Of a DNA stretch of 64,000 bases, positions 12,511-24,205 are shown piece by piece; position 1 is the stretch's first letter; the number at the start of each line of letters is the position of its first letter. The position numbers and the translations under genes are program-made. Below the pieces are notes generated by a model. That model did no database searches and was not told where the DNA came from. It saw nothing but the letters and a program-made list of their open reading frames with translations. The stretch lies in assembly GCF_036850765.1 (NCBI RefSeq), contig NC_089498.1, positions 76,982,305 through 77,046,304 on the forward strand, in the 5' to 3' direction. This DNA is from Saccopteryx bilineata. Taxonomy: Eukaryota > Chordata > Mammalia > Chiroptera > Emballonuridae.

Positions 12511-12827
12511 TGGATTTCCAGACATTTCTAAAGTTATTTTTAGTTATGTATTTATTAAAATGCTGCTTTACCAATTGTGACCTCTCAGAAGTAAAGATTA
12601 TGGTTGTATTTTAGATGTCAGCATTTGTTCATCTTGGATTGAAATGTATTGTCATTTCATCAGTGTTAAATCCATCAATATTCTCCATCATCCTTTTGAT
12701 TAATGATGAAAGTTTGTCTACCACAGAATTAAGTGGACCTTTTGACTTAATATACAAATATTTTTATTTTCTAGAATGTAATACACGCATTTTGGTTTTT
12801 AAAAAATATGTCCTCAAGTTCTGTGAC

Positions 12828-12847
12828 TTTTTTTTTTTTACAGGGAC

Positions 12848-12878
<31 letters not shown>

Positions 12879-13146
12879 GAGAGGGATAGATAGGGACAGA
12901 CAGGAATGGAGAGAGATGAGAAGCATCAATTATCAGTTTCTCGATTGATTGCTTTCTCATATATGCCTTGACCACGGGCCTTCAGCAGACTGAGTGACTC
13001 CTCGCTTGAGCCAGCAACCTTGGGTCCAAGCTGGTGAGCTTTTTACTCAAACCAAAGGCGCTCAAGCTGGCTACCTCGGGGTCTCGAACCTGGGTCATTC
13101 GCATCCCAGTCCAACACTCTAGCCACTGTGCCACCACCTGGTCAGG
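12828..13146 (-). mobile_element. Ves-like SINE, 'CCTGACCAGG' subtype
   Basis: Second copy of the same subtype only about 320 bases from its neighbour and in the same orientation. The duplication CTGTGAC (12821-12827, 13147-13153) flanks it. It has a (GA)n run at 12845-12874. Confidence 0.93.
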
Positions 13147-13465
13147 CTGTGACATTTTTTATTTAAAAGGTACAGTTAATTTCCCTTCTCTTGAAAATGG
13201 GCCAAACTTAGTGACTTGCTTCAAACAAATAGAATGTATGGCAATTATGGTGTGTTATTTCTGAGTCTAGATCATAAAAAGCATTGTTGCTTCCACATTA
13301 TTTTCTTTTGGAACACGTAATGGCAAAGTCTACTGCTATATTGTGAGGACCACCAAACTATAGAGAATCCCATGTAGGGAAGAACTAAAGCTTCTGACCA
13401 CCAACCAGCACCAGTAATGCTGGAGCCAGCATATGAAGGAGCCAACTCCAATCAAATCTTTAGAT

Positions 13466-13814
13466 CAGGGGTAGTCAACCTTTTTATATACCTACCGCCC
13501 ACTTTTGTATCTGTTAGTAGTAAAATTTTCTAACCGCCCACCGGCTCCACAGTAATGGTGACTTATAAAGTAGGGAAGTAATTTTACTTTATAAAACTTG
13601 TAAAGCAGAGTTACAGCAAGTTAAAGCATATAATAATAATTACTTACCAAGTACTTTATGTCGGATTTTCCCTAAGTTTGGCAGAATAAATCTTTATAAA
13701 ACAACTTACTATAGTTAAATCTGTCTTTTATTTATACTTTGGTTGTCTCTACTGCCCACCATGAAAGCTGGAACGCCCACTAGTGGGCGGTAGGGACCAG
13801 GTTGACCACCACTG
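13466..13814. mobile_element. non-autonomous hAT transposon (349 bp)
   Basis: Inverted ends CAGGGGTAGTCAACC and GGTTGACCACCACTG, with an exact 8-bp duplication CTTTAGAT (13458-13465, 13815-13822). The duplication fits nnnTAnnn. The subterminal sequences 'accgcccac' and 'gtgggcggt' are also inverted. There is no coding capacity. Confidence 0.93.
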
Positions 13815-14174
13815 CTTTAGATGATGAGTTCTGGCCGACTTATTCACTGCCACTTAATGTGATATCCTGAGCCATAACTGCTCTGCAAAGCCACTACCAG
13901 ATGCTTGACCTATAAAATCTATATAAGATTACATTTCTTGTTTTAAGCCACTATATTTGGCAGCAACAGATAATATGCCCAAAGTCCAAAATATTAAAGG
14001 TAGAAGAGAGTGTATAGTGAAAAATAAGGGTTTTTTTTCCTGTGCCTACACTCCACTCTCCCCTTTTATTTTATTAGATGTGATCCCTCTACCGAGTTTC
14101 CTGTGAATGCTTCTAGAAATACTCTATTCCTTTACAACTATATGCATGCATATTAATGTGTTTTATGTATACAT

Positions 14175-14556
14175 TGAAAGGCAGAAACCACAGGCCAAAC
14201 CCCAAACCTGAGGCTAGTGTGTTCCAAAGGGAAAGTTTATTTTAAAAATACCTGGGGGCAGATGGGCTGAGACCAGCAAAGGATGTCAGTCCTTAGGGAG
14301 GGATGGAGCAGGGGTTATATGGATTCATCAAAGGGCCTTGGGCAAAGGCAGCTGCAAGATAGCTTCTTATGTTTGTGGTTGGGAGTGGTACCACAGTTCC
14401 TTAAAATTGTCTGCACCCTAATCCAATTGTCCCTTTTCAGCATCTAGCTACAAGGAAGGTCTGAGCTGGATTATTGAGAAGGCAAGTTCTTTTTCCTCCT
14501 CCAGGCCTGCATTGTGCTTAAGAAAGATGGTGTCTGAGTAGCCGTTTTACCTGTCA
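14175..14556 (-). mobile_element. solo LTR of an endogenous retrovirus (382 bp)
   Basis: Read on the minus strand it begins TG and ends CA and has an AATAAA-like signal ('ttaaaataaac', around 14236-14246). An exact 5-bp duplication TACAT flanks it (14170-14174, 14557-14561), as expected for retroviral integration. No internal gag, pol or env sequence is attached, so it is a solo LTR left by recombination. The family is not identified. Confidence 0.75.
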
Positions 14557-15335
14557 TACATGTGTTATACTATATACACAGTTTTATATCTTGGATTTTT
14601 AAGGTGACCAATCGTCCTTCGTTAGGGAGGACAGCCCTTCTTTTTTAAGTTTCATCCTTCCTCAAAAAGTATCCTCCTACATGTCCTCCTTTTTGATATT
14701 GGAAGACTAATCTGTAAATGTCCATATTTGATTGATGCAGAGTCGATTTATTGCGTGTGATGTGACGTATTTGTATTTGACATGATGATTCGTCAAGGAT
14801 CAGTACAGAGTGGTGAGACGCGATTATGAGACACATGCGCTCCGCACAGGAGACCTTGAGAGAGGGCGTGATATACTGAGCGCACAAATGGCTTTGTGTA
14901 CTTCTTACTGAAACACGACTCAGCACATACAACATTGTAGACTCACGATTATTTCTTAGTAAATATTCAGTTGTAGACAGGTAAGCACAATTCACATTTT
15001 ATTAATTCATTATCTATTTAATAATTTCCAAATACATATAATTTGTTTACAAGTATTTTCCTGAAATTTGAGTTTTAAAGTGGAAATCTAACCTCAAACC
15101 ATATCTATTAATAACGCATTTTGACTAAATAGTTGCATAAAACAGACGTTTCTTATTTAGAAAATAACTACACCCGAATGTCACTCCAAATTAGTGTTTT
15201 TGTTTAATGTTTAGTTTTGTTGATTTAGCTTCTGGAAAATTCGCCTACTATGATGTAACGTTTTCAGTTCCTAATGTGCTTGCATCATTTGTGTAGCTCT
15301 GTATTTTATTTTTAATTTTTAATTTCATTTAAGGG

Positions 15336-17636
15336 ATGGAAAAATCAAAAAAGAGAAAATGCTATTTCAGTGATAAATTGAAAAAGGAATATCCATTCCT
15401 CATATCAAAGAAAGATACCATTGTTTTCTGCAATATTTGCAGTGGAGAATTTTGTATTGTAGTTGGAGGCAGAGCAGCTATAATGAAACACTTGACCACC
15501 AAGAAACATAAGCAATCATTAGATGCATCAGCTTCCAGTTGTAAATTAACAAGTTTTATTTTAATTGATTTTAATTTATTGTGTTTACATAGATTCTGTG
15601 TTGCCCCAAATGTATCCTCCCTTCCCTGTATTCCCCTCAATATCTCCCTTGTCCCCCTCCCCATAGTGCCCTCCCCCCTTCCCTCCAGATTTATCCCATC
15701 CTATCATCCCCTTTCCCTCTGTTCTCTTTTTCCTCTGGTCTCTTTGATCTCCCCTCTGTCTCAATTTCATTCCTCAGTTCACATTGTTCATTGGATTCCT
15801 CAAATGAGTGAGGTCATATGATATTTTTCTTTTGCTGCCTGGCTTATTTCACTTAACATAGTATAGTTTCCATGTCTATCCCATGTTGTTGCTAAAGGTA
15901 AGATTTCCTTCTTTTTCATGGCTCCATAGTATTCCATTGTATATATGTACCACAGCCTTTTAATCCACTTGTTCCATGTTTCTGGCAGCATTGTTCACAA
16001 TAGCGAACAAAGTTTTTGTAGCATGGATTGTACTACTAAATTATTGAAAATGTTTCACAATGCAAAATTTTCATGTACCAGGACAAAATGCGAAGCTATT
16101 TGGAAATCAGTATTTAAAAATTACTGTGACAAAATGCTTACAGAGGACTTGGAAACTGCAGCATTTGTAATGATTTTATCTGATGCATCAAATCATAATG
16201 AAATTAAATTGTATTCAATAATAGTAAGATATTTTAATGTTACCAAGGGCATTCAAGTAAAGATTTTAAATTTAGAATCCATTGAGGGCAAAACTTCTGA
16301 AATTTTGTCGACCATCTGTACAGAGTAATAAATGAAAACAATTGGAAATCCAAAGCTGTTGCACTAACTACTGATAATACAAATATAAATTCTGGTGGGT
16401 GAAGACATAAAGGGGTGAAGAATGTGTATATACAATTACAAGAGTTACTCCAAAAGAAAATACTAGAAATAGGTTGTAATGCACATATTTTCTCAAATGC
16501 ATTCAACACAGCATCATGAGCCATGCCAATTGATGTAGAAGTAATAATAAGTACAATTTATTTGCATTTTAGTCATTTTACCATTTGTGTTGCCGTTTTA
16601 AAACAATTTTCTGAAGAAGCAAATGTTGAATACAAAAAACTTTTAGGATATTCATAAGTTAGATGGCTTGCTCTAACATCTGCTATAGAGCGTGTTCTAC
16701 AATTATTTGAGTCTCTCTGTTCATATTTTTTAAGTTTAGACAAATGTCCTAAAATCCTGGAATCGTTTTTCAATAATAAAATATCTGAGATTTTAATGTA
16801 TCTTGTACATAACAAAGCATCTATTTTTCACAAAATGTTTCAAAAGATTGAAGGTGAACACATTTCAGCTATGGAAGTTAGTCTTATCATGAATGACTTT
16901 ATCTTTCCATATAAATCTCGTTTTGAAGAAAAATTTCTTCCTTTAATTATAAAAAGAAAATTGTCAGACTTAGAGGAATCAAATCTGGGCATTATAGAAA
17001 AATTTATCAAAGAAGTGCAGAAATTTTACCAGACATGTTTTCAATATATCGAAGAATGATCTGAAACAAACATCACGGGAAATAACAGTTGTCAATGTTG
17101 TTTTTTTACTTCATCACAAGTATATTGGACAGATATTGAATCTTGTCTTGAGTTTTTATCTAAAGAAATGCCAGCCATCAAAATAGATAATTGTCTCTTT
17201 GAAGAATTAGAAGACTGAATGTATATTTAAATTCTGAAAAATTTATACAATGGGAAAATGAACACAGCGAAATTGTTAAAAGATGGGTGGAAGTATTCAG
17301 CTGTTTCAAAAACGAACATATTCCATGTGAAAATTTATTCTTGTTTAATTTACATTGTGCTGCCCTGGAACTAATGCAGCAGTTGAAAGAGTTTTTTTAA
17401 TTGCTAATGATTTTTAGACAAGTGAGAAATCAATATTGAATGTTGATACTCGAGCTGCAGCAGTTGTCCTAAAATTCAATATGAAGGATATTTCTTGTTC
17501 ACATAATTTCAGTATATTGTTACAAGATGATACATTGAAAAAAACATTCATTCATTCATGTAAACATAATTACAATATAAAATATACAAATGTTTTATGC
17601 ATTTATCATATTATAGTGTATTATTTCAATGAATAA
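15336..17636 (+). pseudogene. hAT-superfamily transposase, broken
   Basis: Remnant of the enzyme that would excise and reinsert the element. The start is the ATG at 15336. The N-terminus is basic (MEKSKKRKCYF), followed by a zinc-finger-like region C-x2-C ... H-x5-H at about residues 31-58 (FCNICSGEF ... HLTTKKH), a DNA-binding module of BED/TTF style. The frame is then interrupted by an antisense L1 (15557-16006) and resumes near 16010. From 16020 to 17060 come long open pieces separated by stops and frameshifts. At about 17360-17500 lies the hAT C-terminal signature (pattern N-A-x-V-E-R-V-F ... E-K), then a short tail to the stop near 17636. The full protein would have been roughly 600 residues. 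The Tip100-like versus other hAT subgroup is undecided. It is inactive. Confidence 0.75.
15557..16006 (-). mobile_element. L1, 5'-truncated, inserted in the hAT transposase
   Basis: About 450 bases of antisense L1 3' UTR plus the last part of ORF2 (minus-strand residues ending like the 52400-52457 copy, '...EKYHMTSLI'). It splits the transposase frame. Near-identical flanks AACAAGTTTT (15549-15558) and AACAAAGTTTT (from 16008) look like its target duplication. It is therefore younger than the hAT. Confidence 0.85.
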
Positions 17637-17889
17637 AATGTTTCTTTTACTTACGATATTGTTTTCTTCAATTTATTTTTGTCCTTTTTTTCATTTTAAA
17701 AAAGTTGGTCACCTTATTTTTGTTAATATTGTTTCATACCAATACAAAATAGATCTGGCTAATCTTTTTTATGGCTATAATGATTCATTCTGTGTATTAT
17801 AATTGTTTAACGCGTGTCCTGTTTTTGGACATTTAGACAGCTTATAAAGATATGTCAGTGAGTACTTTAATATACCTGTAATTTTACGT

Positions 17890-18200
17890 CTGTGTAAGTA
17901 TATCATTATAATTTTTTAATAGAAATAGAATTCCTTGCTCAAAGAGCAAGGTGTGGTAAATTTTTAAATAAGTTGCCAAATTGTTCACATAACATTTTTA
18001 CCAATTTTTATATCCACCGGAACTAAATGAGTGTGTTTGCTTTAGTACATTTTACTAATTCGGATATTTAGTGTTCTTTATCAATATTACATGTAAAAAA
18101 TAGTATCTCATTGATAGTACATTTGCATTTCTCTTGATGAATTAGAACTGGGATTAAGTGAACTGTTTTTCAACAGAAATAAATTGCCAAATTAACTCTA
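17890..18200 (-). mobile_element. old antisense L1 fragment
   Basis: Order of words resembles old L1 antisense ORF2 C-terminus ('ttgccaaattgttcacat', 'tttttatatccaccgg', 'tttgcatttctcttgatga'), compare 25225-25440. Strongly diverged. The rest up to 18390 is unassigned. Confidence 0.5.
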
Positions 18201-18391
18201 AAAAGAGAGAAAATCTGAATGGACTAATGCTGCTAGAAGAAATAGACTATATTTTTAAAGAGCTTTCTTTCCACAAGAGTAATAATAGCCTTTGATGACT
18301 TCACTGGGGAAATACACCAAACATATAAGGAAAAGATAATTCTGATGTAATTCTGAACCATTCAGCAGCATAGGAGAATAAAAGTTTTTAA

Positions 18392-19510
18392 ATTTTTTTT
18401 CTTTCTCTTTTGTGACAGAGACAGAGAGAAGGACAGACAGATAGGAAGGGAGAGAGATAAGAATTTTGTAGTGGCACGTTATTTGTTTATTGATTGCTTT
18501 CTCATGTGTGCCTTGACGGGGGGGGGGGGGGGGGGGGGGGAGGGCCTAGAGCAGATTGAGTGACCCCTTGCTCAATCCAGAGACCTTAGGTTCCAGCTAG
18601 TGAGCTGTGCTGAAACCAGATGAGCCCACGCTCAAGCTGGCGACCTCAGGGTTTTGAACCTGGCTCCTCTGCATCCCATTCTGACACTCTATCCCAGGCA
18701 TGGCCAACAGTTTTTGCCCCCGGGTCAGATTAGAAAGAAAACTTTTTTCACAGGCTGGATGAAATATTAAAATTAAAAAATTTTAAATACAAAAATGATT
18801 TAAGTAAATAAAATTTTATTAAAATTTGTTTATGAATGTGAGTGAAAAAAATTTAATATACAATATTTTATAAAAATATATTTTAATAAAAATATAATTA
18901 TATACCATATAAATATCCAAACTGTATCATAATCAATCAAAACAATATTTAATTAATAGAATGAGTTTGAAGGGGTTATATCACAAATAAAACAATTATT
19001 TCATTTTATAAACAGCCTGGACACGTTTTTATTTATCAACTGCAGCTATTGTATGCTACAGTGCCTCTTGGGGTCATGATTCAGCACACTTGACCACAAA
19101 AACAACGAATTGTTTGAACTTGGGTGCGTAGTGGCAAACTCTGCCTAAAAGAATGTGGGTTTCACATCACCGCTAAACGTCAACAGTTCATATTGAGTAC
19201 AGACAAGTACAGAAGTTGTAAATCTTTATAATGGAATTTTAAAAAAAAATAAGTATCACGAATCCATTCGACCAGTTATTGGAAGTTAACCCTACATCAG
19301 TGACACGCATATCACTGTCTTCTTAAATATCTTCATTTCCAATAATCAAAGATGCTTCTGCTTCTGTGTAGCTGAGATTTTTAAAGTAGCAGAGAATATT
19401 AAAAATTTAATCGTGGGCTGCATAAACTCATTACGCGAGCCGGATGTGGCTCGCAGGCTGTATGTTGGCCCCATGCCTGCTCTATCCACTGCACTACCAC
19501 CTGGTCAGGT
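18392..19510 (-). mobile_element. Ves-like SINE split by a hAT insertion
   Basis: Antisense 'CCTGACCAGG' subtype SINE. Most of it lies at 18392-18694. Its tRNA-like head is completed at 19488-19510 ('actgcactaccacctggtcagg'), after a hAT element. It contains an uninterrupted run of 23 G at 18518-18540, where sister copies read 'ccatgaccgcgggcc'. Confidence 0.9.
18695..19479. mobile_element. non-autonomous hAT transposon (785 bp) inside a SINE
   Basis: Inverted ends CAGGCATGGCCAACA and TGTTGGCCCCATGCCTG. The exact 8-bp duplication CTCTATCC (18687-18694, 19480-19487) fits nnnTAnnn and lies in the SINE's tRNA-like head. It is AT-rich inside, with no transposase frame. The 'gggtcagatt' and 'gtgggctgc' words near the ends resemble other 'ggccgcatgcggccc' type hAT ends. 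Confidence 0.93.
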
Positions 19511-19542
19511 TGGGTTTTTTTTTTTTTTTTTTTAGGCTTTTT

Positions 19543-19863
19543 ATTTTTTATCTTATTTTTATTAATTTTAATGCAGTGACATTGATAAATCAGGGTACAT
19601 ATGTTCCGAGAAAACATCTCCAGATTATTTTGACCTTTGATTATGCTGCATACCCCTCACTCAAAGTCAAATCGTCCTCTGTCACCTTCTATCTGGTTTT
19701 CTTTGTGCCCCTCCCCTCCCCCCACTCCTCCCTCTCCTTCCTCGTCCCCTCCCCACCCCTCCACCCCACTCCCTGTTACCATCACATTCTTGTCCATGTC
19801 TCTGAGTCTCATTTTTATGTCCCATCTCTCTGGTTTCTCTTCAGGTCGCATAAATCTTTCACC
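19543..19863 (-). mobile_element. L1 3' end, antisense, 5'-truncated
   Basis: Antisense L1 3' UTR ('gcagtgacattgataaatcag', C-rich middle). The 15-bp flank TTTTTTAGGCTTTTT occurs on both sides (19528-19542, 19864-19878). Its CT-rich part produces several spurious open frames. Confidence 0.85.
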
Positions 19864-19929
19864 TTTTTTAGGCTTTTTTTAAAAGATGATCTTAAAAAAA
19901 AAAAAAAAAAAAAAAGATGATCTCACATT

Positions 19930-20465
19930 GATACCATAAGCCAGCAAGGATAGCAGATAAATAAGCAAACATAAAACAAAAAGGAGAAGTATTTATTGAT
20001 ACTATTTGTAATTCTTGTAAAAATCTCAGATAAAATATTTAGTAATAGAATCTAGTACCACATTAATAGTAGTCAGTGGCCAAATTTGGAAGTAGGATTA
20101 ATTCTGGGGATGCAAGGACAGTTCAGTATTATGAAATCAATAATTTTGGTCACATACAATCAGACAGAAGCGAAAAAGGATCTTCTCTGGAGATGCTAAA
20201 ACACCATTCATTCATGATAATAGATATATGCTTCCTTAATATGATAGAATCTATTTCTCAACTCCTATACCAGCATCATGTTTTATTGATAAAACAACAC
20301 TATCTGTTAATTATGTTGTGGAAAATCCCGATAGAATGAAATGAAAATGTTATAAGCAAAGAATCAATAAATTAGCTGGATTTTGAAATAAAATATCAAG
20401 GCATTTAAATTAACAGACTAACTCTAAACTTCATTTACATTAGCAAACAAAAAGATAAAGTACCT
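19930..20465 (+). mobile_element. old L1 ORF2 fragment, sense
   Basis: Diverged sense L1 reverse-transcriptase region: 'attctggggatgcaagga', 'gttcagtattatgaaatcaa' and 'acaccattcattcatgata' match the order of the RT domain (compare 49100-49270). There are many stops. The following 20466-20690 is unassigned. Confidence 0.6.
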
Positions 20466-20703
20466 TTTGGACAGATACTGTGATACTGTTTTTATTCCTG
20501 TTTTCTGTAAAATCTCTGCTCCCTATCCCCATTCATATTTCCTGTGTCTATTTAAACTTTCTTTTTCTTCCTTTTGTTTTTATTTCTCTATTCTCCCATT
20601 GCCATGTAATTTTGTATATTTATTGTTTTGAGCTATAAGAATAGTAATACTAGAAACATTATAGATTACGATATTATAACAAATATATAAAATACAGTTA
20701 ATG

Positions 20704-21099
20704 GGCCCTGGCCTGTTGGCTCAGCGGTAGAACTTCTGCCTGGCGTGCGGGGGACCCGGGTTCAATTCCCGGCCAGGGCACATAGGAGAAGTGCTCATTT
20801 GCTTCTCCACCCCCCCCCCCTCCTTCCTCTCTGTCTCTCTCTTCCCCTCCCGCAGCCAAGGCTCCATTGGAGCAAAGATGGCCCGGGCACTGGGGATGGC
20901 TCCTTGGCCTCTGCCCCAGGCGCTAGAGTGGCTCTGGTCGCGGCAGAGCGACGCCCCGGAGGGGCAGAGCATCGCCCCCTGGTGGGCAGAGCTTCGCCCC
21001 TGGTGGGCATGCCGGGTGGATCCCGGTCGGGCGCATGCGGGAGTCTGTCTGACTGTCTCTTCCCGTTTCCAGCTTCAGAAAAATACAAAAAAAAAAAAA
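20704..21099 (+). mobile_element. Ves-like SINE, long subtype
   Basis: Nearly consensus copy. The 13-bp duplication AATACAGTTAATG (20691-20703, 21100-21112) is exact. The GC-rich body has two units of the 'ccctggtgggcagagc' type repeat. Frames of up to 121 codons here are chance. Confidence 0.97.
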
Positions 21100-21603
21100 A
21101 ATACAGTTAATGTTACATGTTATATTGTAGTTTAAATTGAAAAGTACAAAAATAAGCTACTCTTTGACTAACTTTTGCTTTTTAGATGCAGGGATATGCC
21201 TAAAATTTAATTTTATATACCAAAACATGTTTTGAAAGTTTAGAATTATGCTTGTAGTTTTAAAAATTACTCTTGATTTTTATTTCTTACAAATATAATA
21301 CTCTATTTAAATAGAGTGATAAATGATTACACAAGTGATTTTGCTTCATTTGAAATAGCAAGTTCAGCATAATTTAATTATGTTTCCCAGAAGAATAACA
21401 AAATAAAAATCAGTGGGAGTTCTGTGTAATGTTAACCTATATTTTTATTTCTTAACTTTAAAACATTTGTTGTTATTAGCTGGATCATGTTTTTTTTGTG
21501 TTTTACTTTAATAGTAATTTTGCTAATATACGGATCACTATATAATGTGATTAGTGATGCCATAGTCTGTCAAGCTGATGCTCTGTTAAAAATTGTTGAT
21601 AAC

Positions 21604-21936
21604 GCCTGACCAGGCGGTGGTGCAGTGGATAGAGCGTCAGACTGGGATGCGAATGACCCAGGTTCTAGACCCCGAGGTCGCCAGCTTGAGCGCTGGCTCA
21701 TCTGGCTTGAACAAAAACCTCACCAGCTTGGACTCAAGGTCACTGGCTCGAGCAAGGAGTTACTCAGTCTGCCAGTCTGCTGAAGGCCCACGGTCAAGGC
21801 ACATATGAGAAAGCAATCAATTAACAACTAGGGTGTTGCAACAAAAAACTGATGATTGATGCTTCTCATCTCTTTCCGTTCCTGTCTGTCTGTCCCTATC
21901 TATCCCTCTCTCTGACTCTCTGTCCCTGTAAAAAAA
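21604..21936 (+). mobile_element. Ves-like SINE, 'CCTGACCAGG' subtype
   Basis: Sense copy with tRNA-like head 'cctgaccaggcggtggtgca', poly-A tail and a 16-bp exact duplication AAAAATTGTTGATAAC (21588-21603 and 21937-21952). It serves as the reference for this subtype in the window. Confidence 0.97.
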
Positions 21937-21999
21937 AAAAATTGTTGATAACAATATAAGATGAGGGGTTTGTATAGTTATGAATGAGTTTCCTAACAT

Positions 22000-23600
22000 G
22001 ATTATACATCTTTTTATTTAAGTACAGTGTATACTCATGTTGTTTCTATCACCAACTTTTTTTTAATGGCATAGCACAAAGACTTGTATTATGATGGTGA
22101 GACTATGAAAAGGTAAATTTATGGTTAGCTTCCAGATTGTTCTAAATTTTATTGCCATCTGGTCTCTTTGGAGACTATTATAATTATTCATGGGGATGTT
22201 TCAACACACAAAAGGTATGGTTTGTGTATTGGCAGAAAGTAAAAAATAACAGTGGTTTAAACCATATGTAGTTTTCATAGAGTTAGGCAAGGAAAATGAA
22301 CTGAAGAACTAATTGAGAATTAACAGTAGTGATGTGGTTTCTCTCAATTTTGTCAGAATCAGTTCATAATGAACAAAATATTGCACAAGAAAAACTGAAG
22401 GTAATAGAAATTTCTTCATTTGGCATATTTTATTTTCATTTTAATCAGTGAAATGTAAGGTGGTCTTCGGTAAATTTTGTTGTGAATCTCAGAAACAGAA
22501 TGAGGACTATATGTCAAAATTTGAGGACTTAAAATAAAAACATTCATTTTAAAATAATTCTAGAGTTGAACACAGGAAGAATGTCTTTGTTAAAGGTATT
22601 TGTCTTAAATTTAATATAAACATTTTAAATAAATTGATGTGTGTCATGGACTTACTTATATAACTGTTAAGAAGTAGCAACTCAGAATATTTCTTAAGCT
22701 TACATTTATTTAATGGAAAAAGGATAAATAGAGATATCCTTTCATTTTTCCATTCTAAGACTTGGAGAGATGTCCATAAAAAAAATGAGATGACAGGTAA
22801 AAAATTGAAATAATCTATTTTTATTCAGCTGTTTTAAAAGAAAAATGCCCAACAGACTAGAAGTATACAGGAAATTTAAATTTGTGATTGAGAATAAGAA
22901 ATGCATTTGTGGTTTAAAAAGAAATACCAGCATGTCACGTTAAAGTTATGGTATATACAATGTTGTAAAGTTAGCAGGAAACTGTATTACATCAGGGGAT
23001 ATGTTGCACTTCAGAGACCTAGTGTGGGGATGGGGATGAAGAATAACTCCATGAAAGGCATGAGCATTAATAATACAGTCAGGAAGAATTTTGCTGTCTC
23101 CCATGTAACATAAAACAGATGTTACAGTCTATTAAAAACCTTCTTAACTAAAATGAATGTTTGCATCACTGGTCAATAGGAGAAACATGAACAATGGCAA
23201 TTTAATGATTTTGAAAATTTATTCTGTTTGTCAGTAATTATTGGTGGTAGGGAGAGTGAAGGGAAGCTTGCCAATGTTTATTACATATTTGGATTTCTTA
23301 ATTTAGAAAGGCTATATTAATTTTTATTTTGATTCACAAATTCAGTGTAGTTTATTTTTTCGAAAATTGTAAAAAAACCAAGAGATTTAGAAACTCTTAG
23401 TCCTGATTTAATAAGTTTGAATAGGTGGTTTAAGTATATCTAAAAGTGTAATTAATTAACTTCACGTGAATGCCTGAAACATTGACAAATGACTGGCAAC
23501 TGAAAGTAGACACATGCAGAAAGAGCCACTGGGGGTGTCAACACAAGCTCCTAAGTATCTTTTTTTCCTCTTCCTTTTAAGATTTACCTTTGTGTGTGTG
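22000..23600. other. unassigned AT-rich DNA
   Basis: I see no gene, RNA or repeat that I can name. The longest frames are about 70 codons without protein-like composition. This may be unique intergenic sequence or very old repeats beyond recognition by eye. Confidence 0.6.
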
Positions 23601-23609
23601 AATATTTTT

Positions 23610-23800
23610 TCCCATTAAAATATTTAAGTATAATTTATATACAGTTAAACTGACCTTTTAAATGTATAGTTCTATAAGGTATGACATGTACACAATCATG
23701 TAACCAATACCAGAAACAAGATAGAATAGTTCCATTGCCCCAGAACTCCCCATTCCCCTTTGGCATCAACCTTTTCCCTACTTTAGCTTCTAGCAGTCAC
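23610..23800 (-). mobile_element. old L1 3' end, antisense
   Basis: Words such as 'gtatagttctataaggtatg', 'acaatcatgtaaccaata' and 'ccagaaacaagatagaatag' match the antisense 3' UTR of old mammalian L1 (L1M type). No duplication is visible. Confidence 0.65.
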
Positions 23801-23814
23801 TGCTGTGTTTTTGT

Positions 23815-24205
23815 TGGCAGAGAGAGCCTTTTCTTGGTGTGCCAAGACTATAAGTCTTCTGACTGTTTTTCCTGGGACATTTGCAAGTGTTATTTATACA
23901 TCTGGTGTACTTAAGATTCTAGGTAACTGCCTCTCCCAAGCCAAAAAGCAGACTTAGTTACTGTTTTCTATAAAATTGGTGGATTCCCAAGCTTGATGTT
24001 CCTCACCTGTCAGTGCAAACCCACTATATATATATAGCATCTATCTGATCCATATAGCCTCACCTCCATAGGACTTGGGGGGAGGGGAGCTGATACAAAT
24101 ATGCTTATGTTCTTGTGCTTTGCCATGAGTAATAAAGCTTTTGGCCCAGGAATCTCATGTCTTCTGTCTTTATCCATGAATTAGTAACAGACTTTATGCT
24201 TTTTA
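23815..24205 (+). mobile_element. possible LTR-like segment
   Basis: Contains a TATA-like run (24025-24036), a polyadenylation signal AATAAA (24131-24136) and a downstream T-rich stretch, in the order of an LTR. I could not fix its ends or find a duplication. The following 24206-24930 is richer in G and C than its surroundings and could be internal sequence of the same element, but I recognise no retroviral motif. Confidence 0.3.

Larger units (their letters stand above)
14601..17715 (+). mobile_element. autonomous-type hAT-like DNA transposon, decayed
   Basis: Ends are AAGGTGACCAA at the left and TTGGTCACCTT at the right, perfect inverted repeats of 11 bp. The flanks share ATTTTT (14595-14600, 17716-17721), a 6-bp duplication rather than the 8 bp usual for hAT. 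An 8-bp site with two mismatches is the alternative reading. The interior holds a broken plus-strand transposase frame (15336 onward) and a later L1 insertion (15557-16006). The 5' non-coding part, 14601-15335, contains no gene. Confidence 0.75.

Noticed and set aside
15336..15821. 161-codon frame taken as one small zinc-finger gene
   Set aside because: Its last two thirds are antisense L1 3' UTR. Only the first 70 or so codons are transposase.
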